From assembly GCA_027946555.1 (NCBI GenBank), contig JAPEVC010000011.1, positions 247,994-311,993 on the forward strand: 64,000 nucleotides of DNA, read 5' to 3'. The notes below the pieces were generated by a model that worked only from the letters and a program-made list of their open reading frames with translations, did no database searches and was not told the DNA's origin. Shown piece after piece: positions 1 to 12,984 of the stretch. A program made the translations under genes and the position numbers. Origin of the DNA: Gnomoniopsis sp. IMI 355080. Its lineage: Eukaryota; Ascomycota; Sordariomycetes; Diaporthales; Gnomoniaceae. How positions within the stretch are numbered: position 1 is the first letter of the stretch; each line of letters starts with the position of its first letter.

Positions 1-1382
1 CAGAGCCATTCGCAACTCGGCCGGAAATGCGACAAAAGCCAAACTCGCTACGAGTAGTTCTGCAGGTATATACGGAAACAACAGCAATGCCGATTATTCG
101 GAGAGCGGCCGCACATGCGATCCCCAAGTGCCATTTAGCGAGATACTTGTCGATGAGGAGGAGTGCGAGGAAGTTTCCGAATCAAGACTGATGAGTTTGT
201 TACCTGAACCAGGTTACTTCGCTGCAGGTGCTCTCTCGGGTGGGATTTCCAGAACCGCGACAGCGCCCATCGATCGTCTCAAAGTCTACCTCCTTGTTGA
301 TTCAAAGTCCAAGACGAAGACAGTCCTCACTGCCGCGAAGGGCGGCTATGGTCTAGCTGCTCTTCGACAGGCCGGCACACCGGTCACCGCTGCTGTGACT
401 GATCTATACAAGACTGGCGGACTCAGAACTTTCTTTGCAGGTAAGCATTACTGCGTGTCTCTAGAACGCATACCTATTCCTTATTCTAGCCGCGACTGCT
501 CGGAGTCTTGCAGTTGTGCTGACAATACGAATAGGCAATGGGTTGAATGTTATCAAGATCATGCCTGAGACCGCAATCAAGGTATGTTTGAGCATGTTTA
601 GTCCGACCATGTACGAGCAACGGAACAGCAGTCACTGAGCTTCAATGTTTAGTTTGGGTCCTACGAAGCCGCAAAGCGCACACTCGCCAACCTCGAGGGG
701 CACGGCGATCCGACCAATATCAATCCTTACTCGAAATTCGCAGCCGGTGGCGTTGCAGGAATGACAGCACAGTGAGTCGGCCTCTGCTGCTTGGCTTTCA
801 GACTTATTCATGTTGACTCTGCCTTCTAGGTTCTGCGTCTATCCTCTCGACACGCTCAAATTTCGACTTCAATGCGAGACAGTCAAAGGCGGACCGACTG
901 GCAACGCCTTGCTCGTGCAGACTGCACGAAACATGATTAAAGATGGTGTATTCCGCACTGCTTACCGAGGTATTACTATGGGTCTCATCGGCATGTTCCC
1001 TTACAGCGCCATTGACATGGGTACCTTCGAGTTCTTAAAGAACTTTTACGCGCGAACAAAAGCGCGACATCTGGGTATTCACGAGGAGGACGCACTTCCA
1101 GGCAATCTGGCTACAGGAATCATCGGCGCCACATCTGGAGCCTTTGGCGCGACCGTAGTATACCCGTTGAACGTGCTGCGAACCCGTCTGCAGACTCAAG
1201 GCACAAAGATGCACCCACCCACCTACACCGGCATCTGGGACGTGTTCTGGAAGACATATCAGAATGAGGGCGTACGCGGCATGTACAAAGGCCTGGGAAT
1301 GAATCTCCTCAAGGTTGCGCCCGCACTCAGCATCACATGGGTCACATATGAAAATTCAAAGAGGCTCATGGGCCTGCACTGA
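1..1382 (+). CDS. Calcium-regulated mitochondrial carrier (Sal1/SCaMC type), 5' truncated by window edge
   Basis: Mitochondrial solute carrier of the inner membrane, most like the ATP-Mg/phosphate carriers. The reading frame is open from the first base, so the start and any EF-hand region lie upstream of the window. I place exons at 1-440, 535-581, 653-771 and 830-1382; all junctions keep phase with GT-AG borders. Three carrier repeats are visible, each with the PX[DE]XX[KR] signature: APIDRLK near 270-290, YPLDTLK just after the third intron, and YPLNVLR near 1165. The linker before repeat 1 is acidic and Ser-rich, as in Sal1-type proteins, which is why I prefer this subfamily over short carriers. 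The subfamily is inferred, since the EF hands are not in view. The stop is TGA at 1380-1382. Confidence 0.85.
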
Positions 1383-2759
1383 GGCCACACACCCACTGGC
1401 CACCAGTATTATTGGATGTTGGAAGCAGAAAAATCGCCATACAACATGGGAGCTGCAATCCCATTACATGACACTAAAGTCCAAAGAGAATCATCCTCCT
1501 GGGTATTTGTCGGCCCCAGAACTACTAGGGCACTCAACTTTGATAACCATCGACAAACGATCGATACGCGATACGAGCATAGAACAGCAGCTGACGAAGA
1601 GCTCGTACGGCTTGGCGAAGGCATCTACAACGGCGTTTGGCAGAGGCGGAACACGATACATGCACTCTGGTTGAATTTGGATCGATTCAGGTATGTGAGT
1701 GGGCATGTGTCGTAGGCGTTTAAGAAACAGTAGAATCATGGCGAGTATGATACCAGCGTTACCCTCACGCCGAGAACATGAAAAGCTTTCTTCGCGGTAA
1801 AGTCAATAGAGCAGGTGGTATCACAGACTTCCGAGGATAGCTCATGCTTTCGTCTCCGAAAGAATGCCATGATGGTGAAAGCGAATGCTGAGTCCGGGTC
1901 TCGGCATGCACGTCAGCCTCGCACAGCTCAAGACTCGGTGCGGCTTATCATGAAGAAATGGTCTGACCCGTGCTTCCAAGAGTCGTCATTGCATACGACA
2001 CGCGTGAAGGCATTCGTAAGTCTCCTGCAACAAGCCCGTCCAACTAGTGAAGTTGGCCAATGATTCGTCTTGGGCGATCCTCCGCAGCCCCTCAATTTAA
2101 GCTTACGTGCAGCCACGTTATGCTTGATCGAGCCTAAATCTATGTGGCTTCATGGATGACGGTTCCACGTCTCTGGTAATCTCGTTGCTCGGTGGGATGT
2201 TGTGCCTTGCTTACGGTGTGCCTCCCCGCCGCGCCGTAGGGCATCGTGCCTTATCAGCTTCCTATTCTGGTGAGGCCATATCGGTGCCGGATTCTAGCCC
2301 AGCTGCTACATGGAAGCTTCGTTAGACAAACGAGAGGCTGACGAAAGTCAAGAGCTTGAGATATTCATGCAGCTTTGCTTCTTGACGAGCAGTAAGGCAG
2401 TCTTGGTGTAGATTTAGTTTTTTTGGGTCAGATTTCCAGAAGCGAATTACATGTAGCTAGGTTGTTCCTCGACGCTGCGCTTCAACTTTCGTCCGCCTTT
2501 CTTACTACTCCTCCGCGGACTATCGTGGACCATCGTTGTCTTCAACCCGCTGTGTCTGATCTACCATTTCTATTTCGCCTTACCAAAGTTGCCACACTCC
2601 ACGGCATCGCTTGCATTACACAATATAAGCAATCGCCTAATTTGCATGCCAAGCGGAACGATCCGTCCCTGTGCGCAACGCCCGCGGCCTTCGCGGCGCT
2701 GGTAAAGTTTCAAGCTTCACGCCAAGGCGTTTCGGGAGGGCGCACCACTAGTCCCCACC
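1383..2759. other. Intergenic region, no supported gene
   Basis: About 1.4 kb between the carrier stop and the next start. Short open frames occur on both strands, but none has domain-like composition, splice continuity or a plausible partner exon. It probably holds the 3' UTR of the carrier and the promoter of the next gene. The last 350 bases are pyrimidine-rich, as in many fungal promoters. Confidence 0.6.
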
Positions 2760-5690
2760 ATGCCTGAGCATCGATTTTCAGACAATATGTACAGCGCCGT
2801 GGACGACTCAGACGTCGAGGACAACCCTGATGAGTTATACACTGTCGCCGCTGGTCTTGGCCTAGGGGACTCGTCATATAGACCCGGAGGACCCTCCCAA
2901 CAACACCATCAGCAACCGAATGAGGAAGAGATTCTGTCACCCTCGGATGGATATTTCGGCCGCTCTGAACCACAACCTGGAGAATCTGCCACGACTGCTT
3001 ACCCGAGCGACCTTTACGCGGCACACAACTCACAAGGACCGCATCACGACCAAGTACCCTTCAACACATCAACGTCTGCGCGGGTACCTAGGTCTTCCCA
3101 GGTACCACACGTTCCCAACGTCTGGGTGTCAGACCCCTCGCTGGAGCAAGGATCCATCGACAAGGCGAGGGAAGCTCAAGAAGAGCGCGACCAATACCAG
3201 AACAGCAGACAGAGGTACGGCGCCGCCACCGATCAGCATCGTCCCGACCCGATTACTGGCACGTCCTCTTTAAGCTCACCTGCTGCTGGCACCAGCAACG
3301 ACGCCGCCTCCTCACTGCTCAATCCACCACTGCCTGCTACCGCGAGGAGATCTACTGCTGCCAGTCCCCCCTCAACACCAAGTGGTGCCGCGCATCGGTA
3401 CACGCCATCAAACAACACCTCATCATCCGTTGCACCAGGGCCGTACCATCCACGGCGCATATATTCGGAGCGCTCATCGCTGTTCGGGGACGCCCCGCCT
3501 GCTTACACGCCCTCGCCCACATCGCCCACAAGCAACACCAGTAGCGGCTCGTTCAACAACTATCAGACTTTCTCACCTACGTCACCCACAGCCCCAGGCA
3601 CCAGCATCATGGGCCGCTTGTCAGAGTCAGAGTCGCATGGCCTCTTGGCCGGCCAGACTTACACCACCATCCCCCAGAGCATGGGAGGTGAGTTGGATCC
3701 AAATGATGATGGCCACTTTGAGTACCCCCGGCCTAGCGGTTGGAGGGATAGATTGAGGCATTTCAGTTGGAGGAAGCACTCGAAGTGGTTGCTGCTTGGA
3801 ATAGTGTTGTTGTTCATCACATTGGGCTTCCTTGTGAGCTCGATCCGGGGGCTCAAGAATGAGGTGAGTTTTGCTATTGGGCCTTCATTATGGCCACACA
3901 TACGTCACGATGAGCTTGGTGAAGACCTTGTGGCACATACCTGCACCTGATATATTTTGAGGCAGCCCACAGATGTTCTCTCTTCAACATATATCTTGGA
4001 TTGTTGAGGAGGTTCACTTTACACATTTACTACCCATGGACTATCAAGTAGACTAATCGTTATGCAGAAAACTATCAAGTTTCCTGGTGGCGCAGAGGAT
4101 CGCCCTGTCACCAACCCTGGGGAGAAAATCCCCGTCGTCGGCGATGATGGGACCAGGTTAGGGTACCCACCATACGACAAAGAAACCTTTGGAGACTACG
4201 ATACTCGAATGTGTGGTAGCAAGCAGCTTCAATATAACCGAGTGCGCTTCGAACTCGACTTCTCGCCATCGCGCAACGTCTCCGTCTTTCAGGATATTAG
4301 AGAAGGTGACCCGCCCTACCACGCAAAGGACATTCGTGTCCAAGGCGAAATCGTCGTCCGCCGTTCCGGTGAGGGCACCCCGTCCCCGTCCATTGTCTTG
4401 GAGACCGCCAGCAACCACGATGCAATCGAGTACACGGTGGACTGGGACGATGCCGAGCAGCGCCTCTTCATGCTCACGCCACGCTCCATTACCTGGTCAC
4501 AAAGCGACACCTCGCCGTGTCTCTCGCTCCGCGCAACCATTTGGGCACCGCCCAACAGCGCCCTCGCCAGCCTCAACATCGATAGCGTGCATCTGGGCAT
4601 CCACCTTTTGGACAACCTCTCCCTCAAGCTCAATGACTATGTCCGCCTAGCCACTACCGTCGGCAAGATCGTGTCCGCCACGGACGGCGAAAAAGACGCA
4701 AAGGGACTCATGTACCAGCCTCCACCCGCTTCCTTTGCTCTGGACTCGCGCTACATTGAGGTCAAGACCATGTCGGCGCCCATCTCCGGCTCATGGCCGC
4801 TGTACGACTACCTCGGGCTGGAGACCATCTCCGGCACGATCCTCGCGGGCGTTACGCCCAAGGAGGCTTTAAAGGAGAGCCCGCGCCCCGCGATCCTTTA
4901 CGCGCACTCCACCTCCGGCACCATCGAGGTATTTGAGAACATCGCTGGCGCGGCCGCCACATGGGCCTCGCAGCAGAACGCCGGCGGCATGAGCACCATG
5001 GCCGCGGAGAAGATCATCCCCGCACGGCAATATGGCGTGGATCTCTACAGCATGTCTGGCTCCGTGAAGGCGAACGTGGCATTCGGATCTAGCTGCAAGG
5101 TTCACACCACTTCAGGACAGGTCGACCTGACCCTGCTGCCAGTACTGGACCTGGCCCAGGCAGATGCGACCGGCTCAGGGCACACCTCCTCGTTGGAGAC
5201 GAGCACAACGAGCGGCACGACGAATATCAACGTGCTCGAGCCGCTGTGGGGTGACCTTGCGAGCGGCTCATACGTGAACCTTCCCAACGCGCCCGACGCG
5301 CCCAACACACCCACCCTTCCCGCCGCCCCAACAGTGCCTCGTGAGGAGAACGAGCGCCGCAACATCGGCGACAGCGACCCTTACGACCTCGTCAGCCGCA
5401 TCGACCCCGCCATCCGGCCCAACCGCGCCGTCCGCGCCCTCAACGGCCGCCACACAGCCACCAGCGCCACGATTCGCGTGACCTATCCCGCCAGCTGGGA
5501 GGGCTGGATCGATGGGGACAGCATGACGGGCAAGATCGGCGTCCGGGGCGAGGGTGTGCAAATCATCCGCCAGGACCAGGACTTCCCGGGAATCAAGCGA
5601 CACGTGCTTGCGCGCAAGGGCGAAGGGGATGGGGGTAATTTGAAGGTGCACACTACGAGTGGGTCGATTGGAGTGGTAATCGGGTCATGA
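2760..5690 (+). CDS. Large type II membrane protein with adhesin-like (DUF4097-type) repeats, unknown function
   Basis: Predicted 908-residue protein from two exons, 2760-3863 and 4068-5690. The 204-bp intron starts GTGAGT, ends TATGCAG, and has a GACTAAT branch-point-like site near 4051. Residues 1-340 are polar, rich in Ser, Thr, Pro, Gln and Asn, with no signal peptide. One hydrophobic segment (about 342-361, WLLLGIVLLF...) follows a basic patch, so the long C-terminal half is predicted to face outside or a lumen. That half repeats motifs of the form V-H/K-T-x-S-G-x-V/I (HTTSGQVDL, HSTSGTIEV, HTTSGSIGV), a pattern of DUF4097-like beta-solenoid adhesin domains. The domain assignment is by pattern only and the biological role is unknown. 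Gene structure is well supported. Confidence 0.8.
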
Positions 5691-7161
5691 TGGGAAAAAG
5701 GATGAGAAGCATACTGGGCCAGAGGGCACACATGATATCAATTTTGGGGGGCCGGGACATCATGGGCGCCGGTGTGAAAGTCACTTTAAACGAGCGAGCG
5801 ATGGGAGAATTAACATGAAGCAAAAAGGGAGTTTGGTAACATGGATTAGATTTGGCGGCTGCTCCGTCGTACAATGATTTGCAAGTTTTAACGTGAGGAT
5901 AGTGATATACACATAAGCTTTCTTTCATAGTCTCTGAACGGAAATACAGAGAAGCATTCGTGAGTCAAACATGTTCCCCAGCTCTACTGCCTCCTAATAT
6001 GTACCACTACACTCTTTCTTAGGCAAATAAATGTTCAGCGACCTATCAAAGTAGCTCAATCTATCTAGAAGGCCAGTGGTAACAATTGTTAAAGTCTCGC
6101 AATAGCCGGGGCTGACGTTAAGTAATGTGAAGAATTTGTGTATACTCGTCTTATTGGTACCGGGGTAGGGATGAAGTAGGAGTGAAAAAAGTCTTTTAGT
6201 CCACTGGCCTTTGGCGTACTTGAAATACCTGTCGTAAACACGTCTGTCGCTCTTTCATCATCTCCGCCCAGTATTCTCTTTGCCCGAGACCCCGAGAGTA
6301 TTGCAAAAGTGGGGCCATCACCATTCCCGATCCACCAAACTATCAACGCGCCTTAAGCCATCCCTCACTCGAACATACCTTAATCCGAGCATATTCTCTG
6401 ATACTTAAACTGCAACTCGAGGAGATTGACAAAGTGACAACGGCCCCTGTACGAACCACCAGATATGTTCCTCTACAGAACCATGGAACGGAGGTACATC
6501 TAAGTTCCATTTTATCCGTAACAATGTTAAGAGGAGCAAATGCATCAACAGAGGCCGTCGCTCTGGCCATAGACTTCTCTTAATGCGCCTAGACTTTGGG
6601 GTTGATGAACTCTTGTATGTCCGGGGAATTCTAGTAGATTGCCTGATGGCCTAGTCCTCGATACTCGTCGGACTCGTACAACACCACGATTATCGACAAA
6701 ACCTCACAGGCCCCACAGCCTGTTCGATATCAGACTATGTGCTGTTCGGCGGCATGCAATTGGCAGGAGGGCCTCAGCTCCTGTACATGCAGTGAGAACA
6801 GCCTGCCGAATATGGAAAACGGCGGTTGGAAATGTGGCGGGGTCGTGCAGCTGCATTGGATCACGGAATTGAAGGAGGGGGAAGCAGTTAGCGCTTTGCA
6901 AGCTGAGGCTTTGGAAACCCAAGGCTACGACCCAGCCAGGTTCATATTTGGCTATTTCCTGTCTTTGGTTTCACAATTCACTTCGTTGCCTGCAATTCTC
7001 GCCTTTCGATCAAACGTTTGTTTCCAAGTATTCCTAACATTGTTGTAAGCTGAGCACAATCTCGTTGAGTTACCTATATACGCGATCGCCCCAAACATCA
7101 TTTTCTGACAGCAGGGGATCTTTGAAAACTCGGTCCTCAACAGAGGGACTCGGCCAGAACA
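5691..7161. other. Intergenic region, no supported gene
   Basis: Nearly 1.5 kb with only short, unremarkable open frames on both strands. Local AT content is higher than in flanking genes. No repeat, tRNA or transposon end was recognised. It presumably holds the 3' end of the upstream gene and the promoter of the frame starting at 7162. Confidence 0.55.
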
Positions 7162-9046
7162 ATGTCAGACGCTGAGGACATCGCCAGCCTCGCCGGCACC
7201 TGGGTGGGTGCCGGGATAGGTCTGTTTGGGATCATCGCCGTGGTCGGGCCCCTGCTTGTGTGGTGGGCAAGCCGTACCGAGCATCACAAAGCTCTGATGC
7301 GAATAGGCCGCAAGAACAATGGCTATTTGTCCAATGGTATAGCAGTGTGGCCTGGTATCCGATTTCTCCAGTCCGCCCGTCCGCCTAGAATCGGAAAAGC
7401 TCGACCTTTCGTGGGCGAGGAGTGGCGAGATTTCAACTTGACGCGGTTGAAACGCCGTCCAATAGAGTCGAAGGCAACATGGGTGAAATTTGGGGCATGC
7501 CTCGAGGCGTATGGGTTGAATTTGCGACGCGGCAACGATCTCGTCCTGGAGGAAGGCTTGCTGAAGTTGCCGGTGCACAAGATTTATCTGTTCACTTTCC
7601 TCGTACTGGGTCGATATCAGAAGAAGCCACGTAAATCTGGCACTACCGCCTCGATGACAATGTTGGATAGGGTTCCGACAATCAGGCTATCATTGGCTGA
7701 CGTTCGTCCATCCGGGCGTAATACTTCTGAACTAGTCCTGTACGGCCTCACTGGGGTCTTCAGTTTCACAAAGCACTCGGAATCTGATGGCCAGGCCCAG
7801 TTCACAGAGAATCTTACTATGTGCCAGAAAGAAATTACTGCGGATAACGTTTCCCCGTCGACAACGATGCTTATAGCATGTGGGGTTTTGCCATTACCGT
7901 CCAACCAATATTTGTGGTGTACGACAGACACAGAAAATGTAATGACAAGAACTGCCCCATACTCAAGAGACAGCAGTTCCGACTCTTCGGATGAGCATAT
8001 CATGGCAAGAAGGATGGCGTCGGAGCTGACTCCATCGAGGATACAGGAAAGGCAGGCGCGAAAACAACTAGCAGGGCTCACCATCAAGGCTTTCGAGCTT
8101 CAAAAAATGGAGTGGGACCCTTCTGAGATACTTTTGGACTCCATAATCTCGAAGAGGGCGGGATGGGGCCTGCAGCGCATGAAGGAATGAGGCAGATATC
8201 CAGGAACTATTGCGGCAGCTTGGGGCCATGTCGATTGTACCTCCTGGAGAGTCATTCGTGCGAGTTCCCCTGAGCGAAGAACGCCCCGGCCGTGCCGCTT
8301 ACAGAGGCATGCGTCGGATAAATGGACGCTCGTCAGAGATTGATCAGTGGGATGTAGCTTTCATTGATCGCAAATCAGCACAAGTCTTCGCTCTGAGTCT
8401 CTTGAAGCTGCCTTGGAGCCAGAACAATTACGTAGTTGGCAGGAGAGCCAGCACTATCCTGGTGAGAAACCTCTTGACACAAGCCGCACCCAGCTCTATC
8501 AGATTCATCCGGCGTCTGAAACAAAATCCTTCTGCCCTAGGTCTGGGGCAGTCTGATCTCGCGAATGTTCTCGCCGCCACAGACAAGCTTTTGCAGCACG
8601 ACTTGGACGTTCGACATCTCTGTGAGCTGGACGACGTGCTAAATTCTGTCCAACACCCATTAGGCGAGGTATCGCTGATGGTCGGCGTCCTTCTTCTCAC
8701 GAACGTTGAGTACCGCGAGCTCATATACCAATCCATGCGCCATGTTAGTGCGACAAAGTTGAACCAGCAAGACACTGAGACGGTGTTGGAATTGGATAAG
8801 GGCCATGTCATCGTTGTCGGAGCTTTTGGGGTCAAATTCACCTTCGTTGTCGACCTCAGTGCCCTGTTGGACCATTTACCTGGACACCAGAGAACCCATC
8901 AGGTGAATATCAGGGTCAAATTTGATGCTGTCCTGTTGGCTGCATTCAAGGCTTATCTAAGGAGCTTCATGTTTACACGATGCATTGATGGTGCAGATAT
9001 CGAAGAGGCCATGAGTTACGAGGGAGACGTTTATCACATATCCTGA
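7162..9046 (+). CDS. Membrane-anchored protein of unknown function, split by a +1 frameshift
   Basis: Two long frames lie end to end. The first (7162-8190, 342 codons) starts with a short acidic peptide and a membrane helix at about residues 12-35 (GAGIGLFGIIAVVGPLLVWW), then a basic soluble part. The second is open in the +1 frame from 8183 to the stop at 9046, but has no ATG until 8228. No GT-AG intron near 8100-8205 would join them without deleting plausible coding sequence; the only nearby acceptor (tatccag at 8203) lacks a credible donor. A one-base gain or loss at about 8183-8190 would give one continuous protein of roughly 628 residues. The break could be a real null allele or a base-calling error. 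The N-terminal helix and juxtamembrane Arg resemble uncharacterised fungal protein families; I assign no function. Confidence 0.6.
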
Positions 9047-10103
9047 TTAAATGTTGAATTATGAATTTTCAAACATTCTATGCCCAGAACCAGAAGGTCT
9101 CATTTGAATAATCTATCGTTTCCTTCTTCCTGCTTTCTTTCCTTCTCAAGCAAGCCATCTCTCCCGACTTTCCAGTACAAAACCCTTGTCACACTTGTGT
9201 CATGACTTGCATCTTACAAGTGCTCCTGAGATTGAGTACTTAGTCACGCAACGAGATATAGGAATCTGATCCGGATAATTGTCGCATGTAGATTCTGAAT
9301 AATATTGTCATGCTACCGAGGAACTTTGCAGAGAAGAGCCGCCATTGATCGAATAATCAGTCGAAGCAGGCGACCGAAAACATGACACAGTCGCGATCAG
9401 TAATTTTCAGGGGATTTGTGAAGGCAAGCAAAGAGTTTGAGCATTAGACTGTGCCTGTTCCTTACACGATCGATGTTGCTTGTGATTCGGAAGGTAAAGA
9501 TAGGTGCTGGTCCTTTTTTTGTTACCTCTTGGTAGGGAAGAAACTATTTCGAGGAAAGAAACGTGGCCTTGGACCTGAAGGGGATGTGATGAAAGCAGAT
9601 GTGGGACAGAGGACTTCAAGCCTGGTGCACGCCCGTGCGTCACACCAAGATGTATTCGGTGAATTTGAGCTCACCGCACCTCTCTACATTCAGCGATGGT
9701 CGTCCGCGTGGGAGAACACAGCATTTCACACAGCGAGCCCTCAAGATTGCGGCAGATGGACAGGGAAATGCTGATTAGTAGTATGGACGATACCAGGGAC
9801 GAGGATTGGTCAACAACGACCAAGGCATCGACCAACCGCCACCTCCCCAGGACCACATCACTCACCACCGCCTACTACTGCTTACACTACCAATCTAGTA
9901 CTGCTTGATGATATGATGTGCTCCACTGAAAACAACACTGCAAGCGAAAGCCCACCACACGCTGGTGACTTACCTTTAACCTAATAATGACAGTTTCCTA
10001 ACCCGCCTACAGCCGTAAAGGATTGCCTAAAAACACACCTGCCAATCACTTCCTGTCGTCCGCATGTATTCCCATGGTCAACACGCAGCAACAGATCTGA
10101 GTC
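9047..10103. other. Intergenic region between convergent genes, no supported gene
   Basis: About 1.06 kb separating two genes that both end here. The open frames are short and compositionally random. This is probably the two 3' UTRs plus spacer. Confidence 0.55.
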
Positions 10104-12984
10104 TCAACGAATGATGTCCCCCTCCTTCTCAATCCCCTCCAAGTCTTCCAGAATATCACTTCCTCCCAATAGTCCGGACCCACCGACTGTGGCTTTTTTG
10201 CCACCAGACCACACCTCATGGAACTTGATGCTCTTATCACTCGCAGCGACTACGATGCAGCCCTCTGCAGCAGTCCGATTACGTCTCTTCTCCTTCTCGC
10301 GCCGCTCCTGGTCTCGATCCCTCGCCCGGCCCGTCGCATTCCTCGCGGCACGGTAGTCGGGCGGGCCTTGGGGATAGGGAATGGCATATAATGCTCGATG
10401 CTCACCATCCCACGGTATAGCTGCGACCTGCCGACATTCCGGCCAAGAGAAGACCGCGATTCGGTATGGATGGTCTGGTTGTGCGTAGCCAAATGTTGCT
10501 GCAATTTCCCTTCGCGTAGTCGACCATATGAGGCTTGTCACCTGCGCATGCACGGCAATGGTGGCCAACGCAACTCCCGACGTGGTGTGATAGAAGTGTA
10601 TGCACTTATCGTGAGACCCGCCACCAGTGGCCAAGAGACCCTCACGCCATGGGCAGAAGGCAATGGCTTTGACGGCGGCCGTGTGTTCCCATTTGTGCTT
10701 CGCATGTCGGTGGTCGATTGCGAGCGGCTCGCCAGAGGTGGATGAAATAGGGCTTCGGAAAGAGTTGGACGCAGCATTGACAGTTTCCGGAAGAGCGGGT
10801 GAATGACGACGCTCAGCACGCTCACCGACCATGCGATTCAGGTCCCAGAAGCGAGTATTAGAATAAGGGTGCAAGAAGCGCGCAAATGGGGACACTGGCA
10901 CGCTGGAAAGGCGATCATCGATGGAGTCCATGCTTGAGGTTGGCACACTGCTGGCTATCGCGGACGCGAATTCTTGGCGAGAGGTGGAAGATACAACGTC
11001 CGTTGGGGGCGGCGAGCGCGTATGACTTGTAAGGCGATCTACCCGAGGCGGGTCCCCCGAGGAGTGTCTGAGATCGATTGCTTGAGGCGGTATTGGTTCT
11101 CGAAACGCGGTAAATAACCTATCGATGGCCTCGTCACGCTCTGTCTCTTGCCGAGGCCGTGTCACCTTCTCAGTCTCGAAGAGAAAGCAGAGGTTGTCGT
11201 TTCCCCCTGTAGCAAAAAGGTTGCCACTGGGTGCCCACGATAGGCCGCATATTTGTTGGCTGTGACTAGTGATACAAGCCAGACACTGTACACTGCCTCG
11301 CCAATTGTGTCGGTATGTCTCCCACGCAAAGGGCCACTCAACAGCATAGTAGAACACATTTCCTTGCTCATCGCCGACAAGCAAGTCCTCGTTGCCTACA
11401 AGAGGGCCAGGGTTGTACGGATTGACTGACGGACGCATGGTCACAGTGGGCTTCCAACTTACACAGGCAACGGGTGCCTCTTCAACGTGAGGAATGAACC
11501 TGAATCGCGGGTATTGACGATCGTAGAGGCTGGGAGCATCCCAGAGTGACATGAGGTTCAAAATCCCATTTGATCGACCGTATGCGAGGATGCATTTTTT
11601 CCCTTCAACAGAAGAGAAATCGAGCGTCGTCAGCCAAGAGATCTCCCCAAGACCATTGTCCTCAAGTGCCTGCACGCCCGTGCTCTCTGCCCAGCTATAC
11701 AGCCTTGTACCCAGGCCAACAGCTAGCGTTTGCGAGACAGCGTCAAATGCCAAGATTGAGCAATAATAGTCATCTCTGAGGTTTGGTGCGTCGAGAACCT
11801 TGAAAGGAGCAACAGGCAACGTTCGAAGTTCCGGTACTGCCTTGGAAGAATTTGTGATTGGGTGGTCTTCTCGAATCAATTGTGTACCCTTCCAGTATGT
11901 TTTGCGGCGACACGACCTGTCCGTCCATTTCTTCGATTTTTTCTCTGTAGGCATGGAAGAATGATCAAAGCCAAGGATTCTCGAAGACTAATCGATCTCA
12001 AAGGCTGATGCAAGACGAGCCTCATGCTTCTCAACATCTTCTTGGGCTTTTGGCCTGGATGGTGGAAATTGGGTGTTGAACATGGGGGCAGTGGTACCGC
12101 TAATAAAGAGACCACCTCGACCATCGTCGACGGCGCCTTGGTTTGGCATCATGCCTCCGACAGTCCAAATGCTGTTGCTTGGCATCTGAAAAGATAGTCA
12201 GCGTGGTGAGAAGCAAGGAATGATTGTCCACATGATAGATCAAAGAAATTCAGCCAACAGAAAGTGACGTCTTGGAGACAAAAACCTTCCATCGATAGGA
12301 TGAACTCACTCTTCTGTCAGCCTGGTTGCTTGTATCAAGTATGGTCCTACTGTGACTCGAAGCTCTTGCCTTTCGAGCCTCTGTTGGAGACGGTGGCAAT
12401 GCTCGTCGCCTGAAGCAAAAAGGATCCGGAGCATCTTGATTGTGCCGCACCAGGCGTTCGGACGGCGTCAACTCGCCCAAGGGCTTTGTGGTCCGGAGTT
12501 TCTCTGAACCAGGTGTTGCATGATCTCGCAAGGGCACGAAACGATCGAGAGCCCTCAAAGAGTTGCCTCTGGAGCCGTTCAAGCCTGTGTTGTTAGAGCC
12601 GCGGCGTTGATGAGTGCTCTTGCGGTCCGGAAGCAGGGAGAAGGAGTCTGTCAGCGAGATTCGTCTTCGGGTCTGTCGTGGTAAAGTGGGAACTTGATCT
12701 TTCACAATCGTGGGAGAATCGATAGGCCCATAATCGGAACCGCTGTGGACGCTCCCTTCCGATTTTGATTCCTCAGAACTGTTGCCGTCGTATGAATGCA
12801 GGTTCAGACTTTGAAGTCTTGTGGACAGGGAAGAAGATGTCTGATTACGTCTCTTTTCAGACGATCTTACTGGAGAAGTCTCGAGAGACCCATAGCCAGA
12901 GTCTGCCGAGCGACCAGTACGAGGAGATGGCTCAAGCCGTAGCTGCTGCATCCGCGGTGTGACGGGAATTGTGGAATCTTCCAT
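10104..12984 (-). CDS. Meiosis-type APC/C activator of the Cdc20/Cdh1 family (Ama1/Mfr1-like), interrupted by an in-frame TAG
   Basis: WD40 activator of the anaphase-promoting complex. Exon 1 runs 12984-12310, a 124-bp intron follows (GTGAGT...TTTCAG), and exon 2 starts at 12185; the junction is in phase. The N-terminal part holds a C-box (DRFVPLR) in a disordered Ser/Arg-rich region. Exon 2 starts MPSNSIWTVGG and carries the family's SGTTAPMF and EKHEARLASAFEID block. Immediately after EID is a TAG (11990-11988). The same frame then continues SSRILGFDHSS into a 616-codon WD40 frame from 11954 (KVLDAPNLRDDYY, LAVGLG, GLSWAPSGNLFATGGND, LLATGGG, ASDKSIKFHE). The protein ends in Ile-Arg, the tail by which these activators bind TPR subunits. 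One WD loop carries an insert of about 170 residues. Family and domain order are secure; the Ama1/Mfr1 subtype is inferred. As written, the gene yields only about 290 residues. Confidence 0.8.
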
